Shown piece after piece: positions 46,765 through 58,209 of a DNA stretch of 64,000 nt. Positions within the stretch are counted from its first letter, which is position 1. Each line of letters starts with the position of its first letter. The position numbers were made by a program, and so were the translations under genes. The stretch spans positions 22,577,879-22,641,878 of the forward strand of contig JARZZO010000003.1 of NCBI GenBank assembly GCA_030544215.1, read 5' to 3'. The DNA comes from Zantedeschia hybrid cultivar. Its lineage: Eukaryota > Streptophyta > Magnoliopsida > Alismatales > Araceae. The notes under the pieces were generated by a model. That model saw only the letters and a program-made list of their open reading frames with translations, did not search any database and was not told the DNA's origin.

Positions 46765-47690
46765 ATACTGGGACTGATAGAGAGATGATAGATTTGAATT
46801 TTGTTTTCTATTTCTCGTTTTTTTTTTTTTAAATGCAAACAATTTTGGACAAACAAATTATCCTAATGATCTAATGTTAACCTAGACTCTCTATGTGAAT
46901 TTTCTTACAATGTGAATGGAGTCCACCTCAAGTCACAACCAGAATCAATCAACGGCCAGGTACGAGGTGGGGTAGTGGGAGGCTCCCCCTACTTTCGTAG
47001 GGACCTAATTAGAGAACCACTTTCCCGCTTAGGCGTTTGCCTTTTTAACCTCTAGCCTAGACACCGTTGCCAAAAGTGGAGGCAACCCGAAATTTAAACC
47101 ACTCACGGTGTAAACCTTAGATTCTCTTTCGACTTGCTTTTAATTGGATTAGGAAATGCCAATGCAAGGAAGGTGATTTGTGGGCTAAGGAAAGGTGATC
47201 AAATCCCTAGCTTATGTGGTTAAAATTGTTGCCCTTAAAGTCTTTTTGAATGCAGTACAAGGCAATAAGCAAATCAATGCAGGGTACGTTGATGCAATCA
47301 TGAATGACTTGATAAAATTGAAACACGTATCTTTCCCCCGCAATCTTCAACAATTTATGGAAATAACTGTGCAAGGAAACTAGCTCATGCTTTCCTAGAA
47401 TGATGAATGCCTAACATGGAAGGTTTCTAATCTTGAAATGAAAGTTTTTAAAATTGGATCTTCTTCTTTTGTTACTTTTTTAGTTAATGGAAACCTATCT
47501 AAAGTAGAAACTACAAAAATGGAAACTAACTAAAGTCAGGAAATTGAAACATAGAAAGTTGGAACACACTTACCATAATTTCGCTTTCCTTTTTTTTTTT
47601 TTTTTTCAATATACCTGCAAAAATAAGAAAAAGGAGGTTAGCTAAAGAATAATTACACTAAATCCAAGATAATCAAAATTAAAATCTAAC
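46765..47690 (-). other. Athila A leader
   Basis: About 930 bp between primer site and gag ATG, homologous to 50483-51413 in Athila B. It holds poly-T/A runs and no credible gene. Confidence 0.65.
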
Positions 47691-47708
47691 TCCCCGGCAA
47701 CGGCGCCA
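47691..47708 (-). other. Primer binding site of Athila A (tRNA-Asp type)
   Basis: The minus strand TGGCGCCGTTGCCGGGGA is complementary to the 3' end of plant tRNA-Asp(GTC) including CCA. It is 5 bp from the LTR. This is the reverse complement of a primer site, not a tRNA gene. Confidence 0.88.
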
Positions 47709-47713
47709 AAAAT

Positions 47714-48369
47714 TGATCGTTCCAAATTGTGCGTCGTTAAACACTCATAAGAACGTTCAATCTAAATTTATTCGGCTCATTTAAATTCAATTTTGAAAAT
47801 TAATAATGGTGAGTCCGAGTCAATCCACAGGGAGATAAAATTTTAATTTTGAAAACCTAAGATTTTAATTATCTAAAAAGTTGGGAATTTGAATTGATTA
47901 ATTAACTACCTAATTAAATTAAACTAAATTTACGAATTTAACTAACCTAATTTTTAAAAGCACAAATACAACCCCATTTAAAATTGAGGAGAGAGAGATT
48001 AACAACATATTGTAAAAATAACAAAACTTCTAAATTGAACTAATCAAGTTTTAAACAATACAACTTAATTTAACTAAACTGGCGCGTGGAGGAGGTTCAT
48101 TGGAGTTTGCTGGCACGTGGAGGAGCATGCAGGTGCGTGGACTTCTGTAGGGGGTGCTGGAGCTTGCCGACGTGCATGGGCTACACAGGTGGTGCTTGAT
48201 GCATGCGCATGGGAGCTTGCAGGCGGCTGGGCAACGCGTGGAGGTGCAGCTGCTGCATGCGCTGGGGTGCTTCAGGCTGGGAGGAGGAGGTGCGTTGGAT
48301 CTTCCAGGTCGTGCTGGGGGCTTCGCGTGGAGAAGTTGGGCCTGGCGTGGACGTGCATGGAGAGTAGGA
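47714..48369 (-). repeat. 5' LTR of Athila A, first piece
   Basis: Aligns to 35175-36025 of the 3' LTR. A 195-bp stretch (35543-35737 in the 3' copy) is missing at 48080, with the two bases CT shared at the breakpoints. The piece ends at TAGGA 48365-48369, the target of Athila B. Confidence 0.88.
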
Positions 48370-50459
48370 TGATAAAGTGTTAAATTGATCATTTAAGGGC
48401 AATCATATGCATCATATTCATGTTTTTATCTGCAAAATAGCATGAAATGATACATAATTGTGTAACAAGTCTAACGGTACCAATTTCATCAAATTTTGAC
48501 TTAAAAATATCGTCATTTCATGTGATTAAAGGAGTATAGCGCATTTACGGTTTTTCGACAAAACCGAGACGAAATGAATAAATATGATGATATTTTTATG
48601 ATAATGCGCTAATTTATATTTATTTTATGTGAACAGGACATGCCGATGATGCAGTGCAGCTGGTGGAGTTTCCGGAAATTTGGGGGAGGTCTAGTGTGCG
48701 GATTTCAACTAAAACAGGGGTAAAAATGCAATTTGATTCCTTCCTTCGCTGGAGTTTCCCATAACCCACTCTTTCCTTCCGTCTCTCCAATTTCCTAAAC
48801 ACATCCCTTCCTTTATTTTAAAAATCCTCTCTCTCTCTCTCGTTTTAGAAATTTGAATCCTAATTCTTCTCCCGTTTCCTTTTCCTCTCCTTTAACCTCT
48901 TTCCTTCCCCAATTCCGACTCTCTCTTCCTCTTTCCGTTTTGTTTTCCAACTTCTCCCTTTCCAAAAAAAAAACTCTCCCACACGCTCTCTCTCTCTCTC
49001 TTCTTCTCTCCCATATATTACGAGCCTCTCCCCTCTTCAAAACACTCTCTATTCTCTCCTTCTTCGTTTTTTTTTTAATAGCTGAGTCCTCCTCTCCTCC
49101 AACTTTTCTTCTGGCAGACCTCTCCTTCTCCAACTCTCTTTCACGGCTCTCACTTCCTCTCCTTTCCAGCATCCCTCTCTCCGATTATTTCTCTCCCTTA
49201 TTTCCTCTCCTTCCTACGAAATTTTCTCCCCCTCTCGGTCTCTCTTTCTCTCCCTTTTCCCGGTTATCCCACTGTTTCCCAGCACCCCTCTCTTTCACGG
49301 TTCTCCTTCTTCCCCACCGTTTCCCAGCATCCCTCTCCCTCTCTCGGTCTCCCACACGATCTCTCTCAGTCCCTTCTTCCTTTTTCTCTCCCTCTGTTCT
49401 TTCTTTCTCGATATCTTCTTCACGCACGCCGGCGTTCACAGCGCTGCACCTGTGCGAGCTCCACGGGTAAGCCAGCAAGCTGCACTCCTTCTCCACCGGC
49501 GCACCAGCGACAGCGGCTCCAGCACCACCGGTCTCCACGCAGCAACCTCCTGCAAGTCCACGTGCTGTTCCAGCTGCACCCCTTCAAGTCCCACATGCAT
49601 GCATGGCAAGCATCCTCCAGCCTGCACGAGCCGCCCATGCGTATGCTCGGTGAAGCCTACACCAAGCTGAACCGGCAACGCACCAGCAGCAAAGCACAAA
49701 CCAGCAACCTGGAGCTCCATGCAGCAGCCATCAAGCTTCCTCCAGCCGAGCCCCACGTGCATGCATGCATGCCCGCAGCACCAGCAGCCACGTACACCAA
49801 CCAGCAGCTCTTGCGGCAAGCTCCTCCTGTGGTGAAGTTTCCTCCATCCAACCTGCAGCAGCTGTCCCAGTTCAAGCACCAGCCAGCTGTCAAGTACCTG
49901 CAGCACTAGTTGAAACCTGCATGAATCTGCCGGCAACCCACATTGTTGTGTTGTTCTTGGTTATTTAATTAGGGATAGTTGTTGGTATTGTTTAATTAGT
50001 CTTAGGTTACTTAATTAGGGTTAATTCTTGATTGGTTAGAGTTTTATTAATTATTAGTTATTTAATTAAGTTATTTGATTCATGATGTTTAATGATTTAT
50101 ACAATCAAACAATAGGTTGTTTTTGTTGTTATAATTTTTAGTCATGCTTATTTTTATGTGTGTTTGTGTTTAATTTCTGAAAAAGAAAATAAAAAAAAAG
50201 ATTTGTTTAATTTAGATAATTATAATTTTAGGTAACATTAGTTAACTTAATTTTAGTTTAATTAAGTAATTAGTTATTCAAATTCTCATCTATTTTTAGA
50301 TTAACTAAAGTCCAAAGTTTTCAAAGATAAAATTCTAATTCCCTGTGGTTCGACTCGGACTCACCGCTAATAATTTCCAAAATCTGATTTGAGTGAGCCG
50401 GATAAATTTAGATTGAACGTTTTCATGAGTGTTTAACGACGCACAATTCGAAATGATCA
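48370..50459 (+). repeat. 5' LTR of Athila B
   Basis: 2090 bp, TGATAAAGTG to AAATGATCA. CT-rich tracts lie at about 48828-48842 and 48860-49420. CATATATTA near 49012 is a possible TATA box, followed by a CT-rich start region. Open frames on both strands in the CT-rich part are low complexity. Confidence 0.92.
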
Positions 50460-50464
50460 ATTTT

Positions 50465-50482
50465 TGGCGCCGTTACCGGGGA
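50465..50482 (+). other. Primer binding site of Athila B
   Basis: TGGCGCCGTTACCGGGGA, one mismatch (G to A at position 11) from a perfect tRNA-Asp site. It lies 5 bp after the LTR. Confidence 0.88.
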
Positions 50483-51413
50483 ATTAGATTTTTAATTTTG
50501 ATTATCTTGGATTTAGTGTAATTATTCTTTAGCTAACCTTATTTCTCTTATTTTTGCAGGTATATTGAAAAAAAAAAAAAAAAGAAGGAAAGCGAAATCA
50601 TGGTCAATGTGTTCCAACTTTCTATGTTTCAATTTTCTTATTCTAGTTAGTTTCCATTTTTGTAGTTTCTAGTTTAGATAGGTTTCCATTAACTAAAAAA
50701 AAAAAAAAGAAACAAAAAGAAGAACATCCAAAGTTAAAAAATTTTATCTCCAAGATTAGAAACCTTCCATGCTAGGCATTCATCATTCTAGGAAAGCATG
50801 AGCTAGTTTCCTTGCACAGTTATTTCCATAAATTGTTGAAGATTGCGGGGGAAAGGTACGTGTTTCAATTTTTAGCAAGTCATTCATGATTGCATCAACA
50901 CACCTTGCATTGATTTGTTGCCTTGTATTGCATTCAAAAAGACTTTAAGGGCAGCAACTTTAACCACATAAGGTAGGGATTTGATCACCCTTCCTTAGCC
51001 CACAAATCACCTTCCTTGCATTGGCATTTCCTAATCCAATTAAAAGCAAGTCGAAAGAGAATCTAGGGTTTACACTGTGAGTGGTTTAAATCTCAGGTTG
51101 CCTCCATTTTTTGCAACGGTGTCTAGGCTAGAGGTAAAAAGGCAAACGTCTAAGCGGAAAAGTGGTTCTCTAATTAGGTCCCTACGAAAGTAGGGGGAGC
51201 CTTCCACCACCCCACCTCTTACCTGGCCGTTGACTGATTTTGGTTGTGACTCGAGGTGGACTCCATTCACCTTGTAAGAAAATTTACACAGAGAGTCTAG
51301 GTTAACATTAGATCATTAGGATAATTTGTTTGTCAAAATTGTTTGCATTTAAAAAAAAAAAAAAAAAAAACAAGAAATAGAAAACAAAATCCTCTCTCCA
51401 TCAGTCCTAGTGC
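50483..51413 (+). other. Athila B leader
   Basis: 931 bp with several poly-A runs (50571-50583, 50695-50708, 51351-51370). No gene is seen. The matching leader parts of Athila A and C contain the same landmarks (GAAGATTGCGGGGG, CCTACGAAAGTAGGGGGAGCC). Confidence 0.65.
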
Positions 51414-53537
51414 ATGCAAGGTAGGAGATCTCAAAATCCTAACCTTGTAGGACCACTTGCTGAAATAGAAAGAATCTTACATCACAGAAATCCACCACAA
51501 GATCCAATGGCTGATAATCAGGACCCACCAAAGCAAATGAAGGACTATTTCATTCCAAATCGATATCAACCTTCATCTTGTATTCATCTTCCTCAGAATC
51601 CAGCCAATCAATATGAAATCAAATCTAGCACCATTCAGATGCTCCCATCCTTTTATGGAAATACTAATGAAGATCCTTATAAGCATCTGGATGAATTCCT
51701 AGAAATCTGTTCTACGGTGAAGATCCAGAATTTCACCGATGATGGCCTTAAATTGACCTTATTTCCCTTTTCATTAAAGGACAAGGCTAAATATTGGTTG
51801 GGAACCATAGGAAGGCCCATTAGGACATGGGAAGAAATCCAAAAAGAATTTCTCAAGAAGTTCTATCCCATCGGGCGGACCAATACCATGAGACGGGCCA
51901 TCACGAGTTTTACCCAAACTCCCAGGGAATTGATCCATGAATCTTGGGAAAGACTGAAAGAATTGCTTAGAAAATGCCCTCATCATGGGCTTTCAAAATG
52001 GCAAATTGTCCAAGCATTCTATGAAGGATTGTCTGAACAGTTCAGACAGATGGTGGATGCTTCATGTGGAGGGGCGTTTATGATGAAAAATGAAGATGAG
52101 GCCTATGATCTATTTGAGTTGTTAAGTGAAAATTTCATCAATCATGCCTCATTATCATCTTATGAAAGGTCTGTTGGGCCATCTAAACGGATTGGAATGT
52201 ATGAACTTAAGGCCCGTGGAGAACCTGTATCTAGAATGGACATAAATCTGGTTAATCAGAAATTGGATAAGGTAGACATCTTGGCCCAGAAACTAGACCA
52301 ACTCCTGGCCTTAAACAAGCAAGAGCCTACTTACCCAACACAATCTAGTCCATATGAAGGCCCATCCTCTGTTAATCATGACATTTGTGCCTTATGCGCA
52401 AGTCCAACCCATCAAGTGAATGAATGCCCAACTGCGGCCCAACTCCCACCATTCATTCAAGAACAAGTTCAGGCTGCTCAGGGATTCTCCAGGCCCAATA
52501 ATGATCCATTCTCAAATACTTACAATCCTGGCTGGAGAAACCACCCTAATTTCTCTTGGAAGAATCAGCAGGCCCCATTACCAATGTCCAATCTTCCCAT
52601 GCATCAAGCCCCAAAGCCACAAAATTCATTCCAACAGCAATCTAATTTCTATGGAAATGTTTAGGCTAGGGGATCTCAAGCCCAGTTTTCTCAACCGGCC
52701 CAATATCAATCAGGTCAATCGGCCCAGTATCAATCAGGTCAATCGGCCCACTACCACTCATTCCAATCCGGACAGCCAACTCAATACCATCCTCCACCCA
52801 CTTACCAACAACCTCCTCAGCCCAACTTTGATGATAAATTCACTCAACTCCAACAACTGATTTTAACCCAGCAACAATCCATTGCTAAGTTGGAAAGTCA
52901 AATGGGCCAACTAGCTGAGGCCGCGATGAGAAGAGAAGTAGGCCAACTTCCTAGTCAACCCGTTGCCAATCCAAGGAATCAACCTCCGGGTTTTCCACAG
53001 CAATCGGGCCTTTTACCTCAGCCTGGCTCGGTACCACAACCTAAAGGGCCACAATTTGAGAATGCTAAAGCCATTTCAGCCCTTAGGAGTGGGAGAAGTT
53101 TAGAAAAACCACATGCAGATGGAGAGTTAGCTAAAGGTTCCACTGATGGACCTCAGGAAATTGAAAGTGAGAGTGAAGATGAGCCCATCAGGGAGAAGTT
53201 GGAGGAGGATCTGAAAGAAAAAGGGAAGATTGATGAAGGCCCAAGTTCTTATAAACCAAGGGTGCCATTTCCTAATGCCTTGTTAGCTAAGCCCAATACC
53301 AGGAAGAAACTGGCCCAGAATGAGGAGTTGTTGGATTTGTTCAAACAAGTCCAAATTAATATTCCACTCCTCGATGCCATCAAGCATGTACCAGCTTATG
53401 CCAAGTTTCTCAAGGAATTATGTACTCCACGAAGAGAATCTAGAATGACACCCGAAAAGGTTCGGCTTTCTGAGGATGTTAGTGCAATTGTGATGAATCA
53501 TTTACCCAAGAAGTTAAGGATCCTGGAGCACCTCTAA
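51414..53537 (+). pseudogene. Athila B gag
   Basis: ATG 51414 opens a 416-codon frame to TAG 52662-52664, where Athila A has a Gln codon; the same frame continues to 53537. Gag core motifs are KAKYWLGTIGRPIRTWEEI and SCGGAFMMKNEDEAYDLFE. The zinc knuckle CALCASPTHQVNEC is at residues 325-338. A Gln-rich linker with QYQSGQSA repeats follows. A one-base deletion near 53516, relative to Athila A, shifts the frame just before the protease, giving the stop at 53535. Confidence 0.9.
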
Positions 53538-54238
53538 TTTCATGTGACTTAGCTGGAGTTACATTTGATAGAGCTTTATTGGATCTAGGTGCGAGTGTAA
53601 ATCTATTGCCAACAACTATTTATGAAAAATTTGATATTGGAGAATTAAAGCCCACATCCATCATCTTGCAGTTAGCTGATAGGTCTGTGAAAACTCCACG
53701 GGGATTAATTGAGGATGTCATTGTAAAGGTTCATGATTGTTATTTTCCCGTGGATTTTCTTATTCTGGATATGGCATTACCTGTGGAACTCATTCACACC
53801 CCGATCATCTTAGGTCGTCCATTCTTAGCCACTGCCAAAGCTAATATAAATTGTGAAACTGGCATAATGGACATTTCATTTGGGGGTCAAAAGGTCCAGA
53901 TTAATGTCTTCAAAGCGTCTCAATACCCAGATCATGAAAAAGAATGCCATACTATTGATGTCTTGGATAATCTGGTTGAAGAAAATGAGATGTCCACATA
54001 TGACCTTTTGAAAGAAGCCAATACTCTAAAGGATTCGCCCGGCCCATTAACATCTTGGCCCAAGGTTGAACCTTTACCAGCCTTACAGTCTGAGCCCGCT
54101 TTGCCATCTTTAGAGGACCCTCCTGAGCTTCAACTCAAACCATTACCTGAGTCTCTCAAGTATATCTTTTTGGGTCCGGACAAATTCTCCCGGTCATCAT
54201 TGCGGCAAATCTTACATCGCCGCAGGAGGCCCAATTAA
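53538..54238 (+). pseudogene. Athila B protease
   Basis: Readable in the shifted frame: DLGASVNLLPTTIY with the catalytic DLG at about 53582, LADRSVKTPRGLIEDV, FLILDMALP, IILGRPFLATAKANI. The second half, before RT, is a Pro/Leu-rich linker. Another small deletion near 54185 shifts the frame again, so it stops at 54236-54238, 40 bp before RT becomes readable. Confidence 0.87.
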
Positions 54239-55836
54239 CCAAAGTCCTCAAAGACCACAAGGGTGCTATTGGATGGTCGGTGGCAGATTTAAAGGGAATT
54301 AGCCCGTCTATTTGCATGCATCACATCTATATGGAAGAGAATTCTAAGCCCAGTCGGGAGATGCAAAGGCGGCTTAACCCCAATATGAAAGAAGTGGTGA
54401 AAAAGGAAGTTGTGAAATGGCTGGATGCGGGTATTATTTACCCAATATCAGACAGTAAATTGGTCAGCCCAACTCAAGTGGTACCCAAGAAATCTGGATT
54501 AACAGTTATCAAGAATGATCATGGAGAAGAGGTACCCACTCGGCTTACCACGGGATGGAGAGTGTGCATTGATTACCGAAAGCTGAATCTAATGACTAAG
54601 AAGGATCACTTTCCACTCCCATTCATGGATCAGATTCTAGAGAAGTTATCGGGCCAGAAGTACTTTTGCTTCTTAGATGGGTACTCCGGGTACAATCAAG
54701 TGGCTATTTACCCGGAAGATCAAGAAAAAACCACCTTCACGTGCCCTTATGGCACGTTTGCTTTTAGGAGGATGCCATTTGGATTATGCAACGCACCAAC
54801 CACATTTCAACGGTGCATGATGGCTATATTCTCCGATATGGTGGGAGAATTCCTCGAAGTTTTCATGGATGATTTCTCAATCTTCGGGGATTCTTTTGAA
54901 AATTGCCTGGAAAATCTTAAACAGGTGCTAGCAAGATGCATTGATACCAATCTGATACTTAGCTGGGAAAAAAGCCATTTCATGGTTCGAGAGGGCATTG
55001 TTCTAGGCCATATTGTGTCTGAAAGGGGGATAGAAGTAGATAAAGCTAAGATCGATCTCATATCCAATCTTCCTCCTCCTACCTCAGTCAGACATATCCG
55101 TTTATTCCTTGGCCATGCCGGTTTCTATCGCCGGTTTATCCACAATTTCTCTCAAATTGCCCGGCCTCTAACTCCTCTCCTAGCTAAGGACGTTCCTTTC
55201 CAAATGAATGAATCTTGCATCAAGGCATTCAATTCTCTGAAGGAATCTTTGACCAAAGCCCCGATTCTTCAATCTCCAGATTGGTCTTTACCCTTCGAAA
55301 TCATGTGTGATGCCTCGGATTATGCTATCGGTGCAGTTTTGGGACAAAGAATCAACAGGTGTCCCGTGGTGATCTATTATGCAAGTCGCACCTTTGCCGA
55401 TGGTCAAATGAATTATACCACCACTGAAAAGGAATTGTTAGCCGTGGTTTTTGCCCTAGAAAAATTCAGATCTTATCTTTTAGGGGCAAAAGTCATAATC
55501 TATTCTGATCACTTAGCTCTAAAATATCTGTTGACCAAGAAGGATGCAAAGCGTCGACTTATTAGATGGATCTTACTCCTTCAGGAATTTGATGTGGAAA
55601 TTCAGGATAAGAAGGGTTCTGAGAATGTGGTAGTTGACCACCTATCCCGAATTCCGATCTCTGAAAGTACACCAATCATTGATTCCTTTCCTGATGAGCA
55701 TCTACTGACCATTTCTCACACTGCTGCACCATGGTATGCTCATATTGTCAATTACAAGATGACTAATCAGCTCCCGGAAGGATGGACTAAAAGTGAAAAG
55801 GACAAATTCTTTTCTCAGGAAAAATATTATTTCTGA
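54239..55836 (+). pseudogene. Athila B reverse transcriptase and RNase H
   Basis: A long clean stretch (518 codons from 54280). RT: CMHHIYMEENSK, GWRVCIDYRKLN, HFPLPFMDQILEKL, FLDGYSGYNQVAIYPED, MPFGLCNAPTTFQRC, FMDDFSIFGDSF. RNase H: IMCDASDYAIGAVLGQR, TEKELLAVVFALEKF, IYSDHLALKYLL, with its three acidic residues. It ends at TGA 55834-55836, where Athila A has Trp. Confidence 0.92.
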
Positions 55837-57017
55837 GAGGATCCTGAATTATTCAAATCTTGTCCTGATCAAATCATTAGGCGATGTGTTCCTGAAGAAG
55901 AACAACAGAGTGTTCTTAACTTCTGCCATAATCTGGCCTGTGGAGGCCACTTCTCAGGAAAGAAAACTGCAGCCAAAGTCCTGCAAAGTGGTTTTTACTG
56001 GCCCACACTTTTCAAAGATGCCCATCAATTCAGCAAAACTTGCCTCCGATGTCAGGCTGTAGGAAATATGGCGAAAAGGGATATGATGCCACTCAACCCA
56101 ATCCTGGTGGTTGAAGTCTTTGATGTTTGGGGATTGACTTTATGGGACCTTTTCCACCCTCTTTTGGACATACATATATTCTGGTAGCGGTGGATTATGT
56201 CTCAAAATGGATTAAAGCAGTAGCCATCCGAACCAATGATCATAAAGTGGTCATTAAATTCGTTCAGAAGAATATCTTTTCTCGGTTCGGGTGGCCTAAA
56301 GCTATCATAAGTGATGGGGGAACACATATCACGAATTACCAATTTCGGGCTTTGCTTAAGAAATATGGGATTAATCACAAAGTAGCTACCCCTTATCACC
56401 CCCAAACCAGTGGCCAAGTGGAAGTCTCCAATAGGGAGATCAAGAATATTCTGCAAAAGTCCGTTAGGCGCGATAGAAAAGATTGGTCTGAAAGATTGGA
56501 TGATGCTTTATGGGCCTATCGGACCGCTTACAAAACTCCTATTGGCATGTCTCCTTATCGCCTGGTTTTTGGAAAAGCGTGCCACCTTCCGGTGGAATTG
56601 GAACATAGGGCTTATTGAGCCATTAAACAAGTCAATCTGGACCTAGCCCACGCTGGTTCCCACCGAACCTTACAACTGAGTGAGCTGGAAGAGTTGCGCA
56701 ATGAGGCCTATGAAAATTCAAAGATTTATAAAGCCAAAACTAAAGTTTTTCATGATAAACATATTGTGAGAAAATCCTTTCTTCCAAATCAGAAAGTTTG
56801 GCTATTTAACTCTAGGCTCCGCTTATTTCCAGGAAAACTGAAATCCAGATGGGATGGACCATTCGTGGTCGTTAAAGCCTTCGATCATGGAGCCGTTAAA
56901 ATTCTGAATCCCAAAAGTGGGAACACTTTTACTGTTAATGGTCAACGGTTAAAACCATTTATTGAAAATCTTCAAAATGAGCCACCTGAATCCATAGAAC
57001 TGAGTGATCCACACTAA
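55837..57017 (+). pseudogene. Athila B integrase
   Basis: Continues in the RT frame with the zinc finger HNLACGGHF...CLRCQ until a one-base deletion at about 56133. The frame from 56127 then gives GIDFMGPF, VAVDYVSKW, IISDGGTHIT and GQVEVSN; Asp and Glu are 35 residues apart. TGA 56616-56618 replaces a Trp codon, and the C-terminal part (LRNEAYENSKIY, FLPNQKVWLFNSRLRLFPGKLKSRWDGPF) runs to TAA 57015-57017. Confidence 0.9.
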
Positions 57018-58209
57018 CTGAACTTCCGTCTGGCTGAAGACGATAAACTTAGCGCTTGTTGGGAGGCAACCCAATTTCAGCTTTTGTATTTCTTTCCTTT
57101 TAGGTCCCTGAGCAGCAGTCGCCGTGGGTATGTCGCAGCCTCTTCATTACAGGTTGTTTCGCTCCTTCACAAATTCTCTTCTGGCTGCATGTTTTTCATA
57201 TTTTTTATGCCATTGAGGACAATGTCAATCAAGTTGGGGGGTAGGACAATCAATTTGATATGCAAAATCTTTTGAAGAAAACTGATATCTTTCACTGAAA
57301 AATGGTCAAATGTTTAAAATTTCTTTCAAAAACTTCTTTTCACATCCTATGGAACTTACATGAAATCATGTTTCATTAAGTAAATCTCAAACAAATCAAT
57401 TTTTTGTTGTTGTCACATTAGTTAAAGAACCTTCAAAGTTTAAATATCCCACTTCACAAAAATCCACGGCAGGATGATTTTCACACACACACGGCAACTT
57501 AGAATAAATGAAAGATCTTAAAAGTATAGAATTGCTGGAATTAACCTTAAGGATAAGACTACTTATTCTAATTTTTCGTTTGGGTTGAACGAAAGGAATG
57601 TATAGGATCCGTAATAGGGGACTATCCCACTCAGCACTCTGAAAGAGGCGGTCATTTAAAATGGACAGCTGTAAACATTAAAGGCAATAAAAGGCATTAA
57701 AAGAGCTAAAGGAAGGTAGGTGGCAAAAAGTACGCACCTCCCCTCAGGCAATTCAAAGAGAATGGCAAAAAGTACGCACTCTCAAAAGAAAAAGTTCAAT
57801 GAAAGGAAAAAGCCACGCTAAAAAAAAAAGAAAAAGTCCATCGTACCAAAAACATGTCAAAGTCGTGAAAAGTGCTGAGTCGGGACGGAAACTGAAAAAC
57901 AGTCATCGCTGACTGATCGGGAAACCTTTTATTATCTTCTCCTCCCCAGGTAGTCTTATCTAAAAGGTAGTAAAGGCAAGAATATACCAGAAAGGTCGGA
58001 AACGAGTTCTAAGCGTGTCAAATTTCATGCACAATCACCTGTCGTGAATCAAAATATTGTGGGATATGAAAGCTTTTAGCTTAACCAATCGGCTAGCACT
58101 TAAATTGATTGTGAAAGATACTACAAATGAAGCATGATAATTCATTATTTGTCCTAACTTTTCCTTGTTTGCATTGCTAAGGGACTAGCAATGAGTAAGT
58201 TGGGGGGTG
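57018..58209 (+). other. Athila B 3' non-coding region with two polypurine tracts
   Basis: A first tract, CAAGTTGGGGGGTAGG, is at about 57230-57245 and a second, TAAGTTGGGGGGTG, at 58196-58209, directly before the 3' LTR. Between them there is no gene. A word GTGGCAAAAAGTACGCACCTC and a near copy lie at about 57719 and 57762. No env-like ORF is present. Confidence 0.75.

Noticed and set aside
47691..47708. Possible tRNA-Asp gene ends (also at 50465, 60303, 63205)
   Set aside because: Only about 18 bp complementary to the tRNA 3' end, at LTR borders: these are primer sites and no cloverleaf flanks them.
48853..49968. 205-codon Ser/Leu-rich and Cys/Trp-rich frames in the Athila B LTRs
   Set aside because: CT-rich microsatellite sequence in LTRs; composition explains the open frames on both strands.
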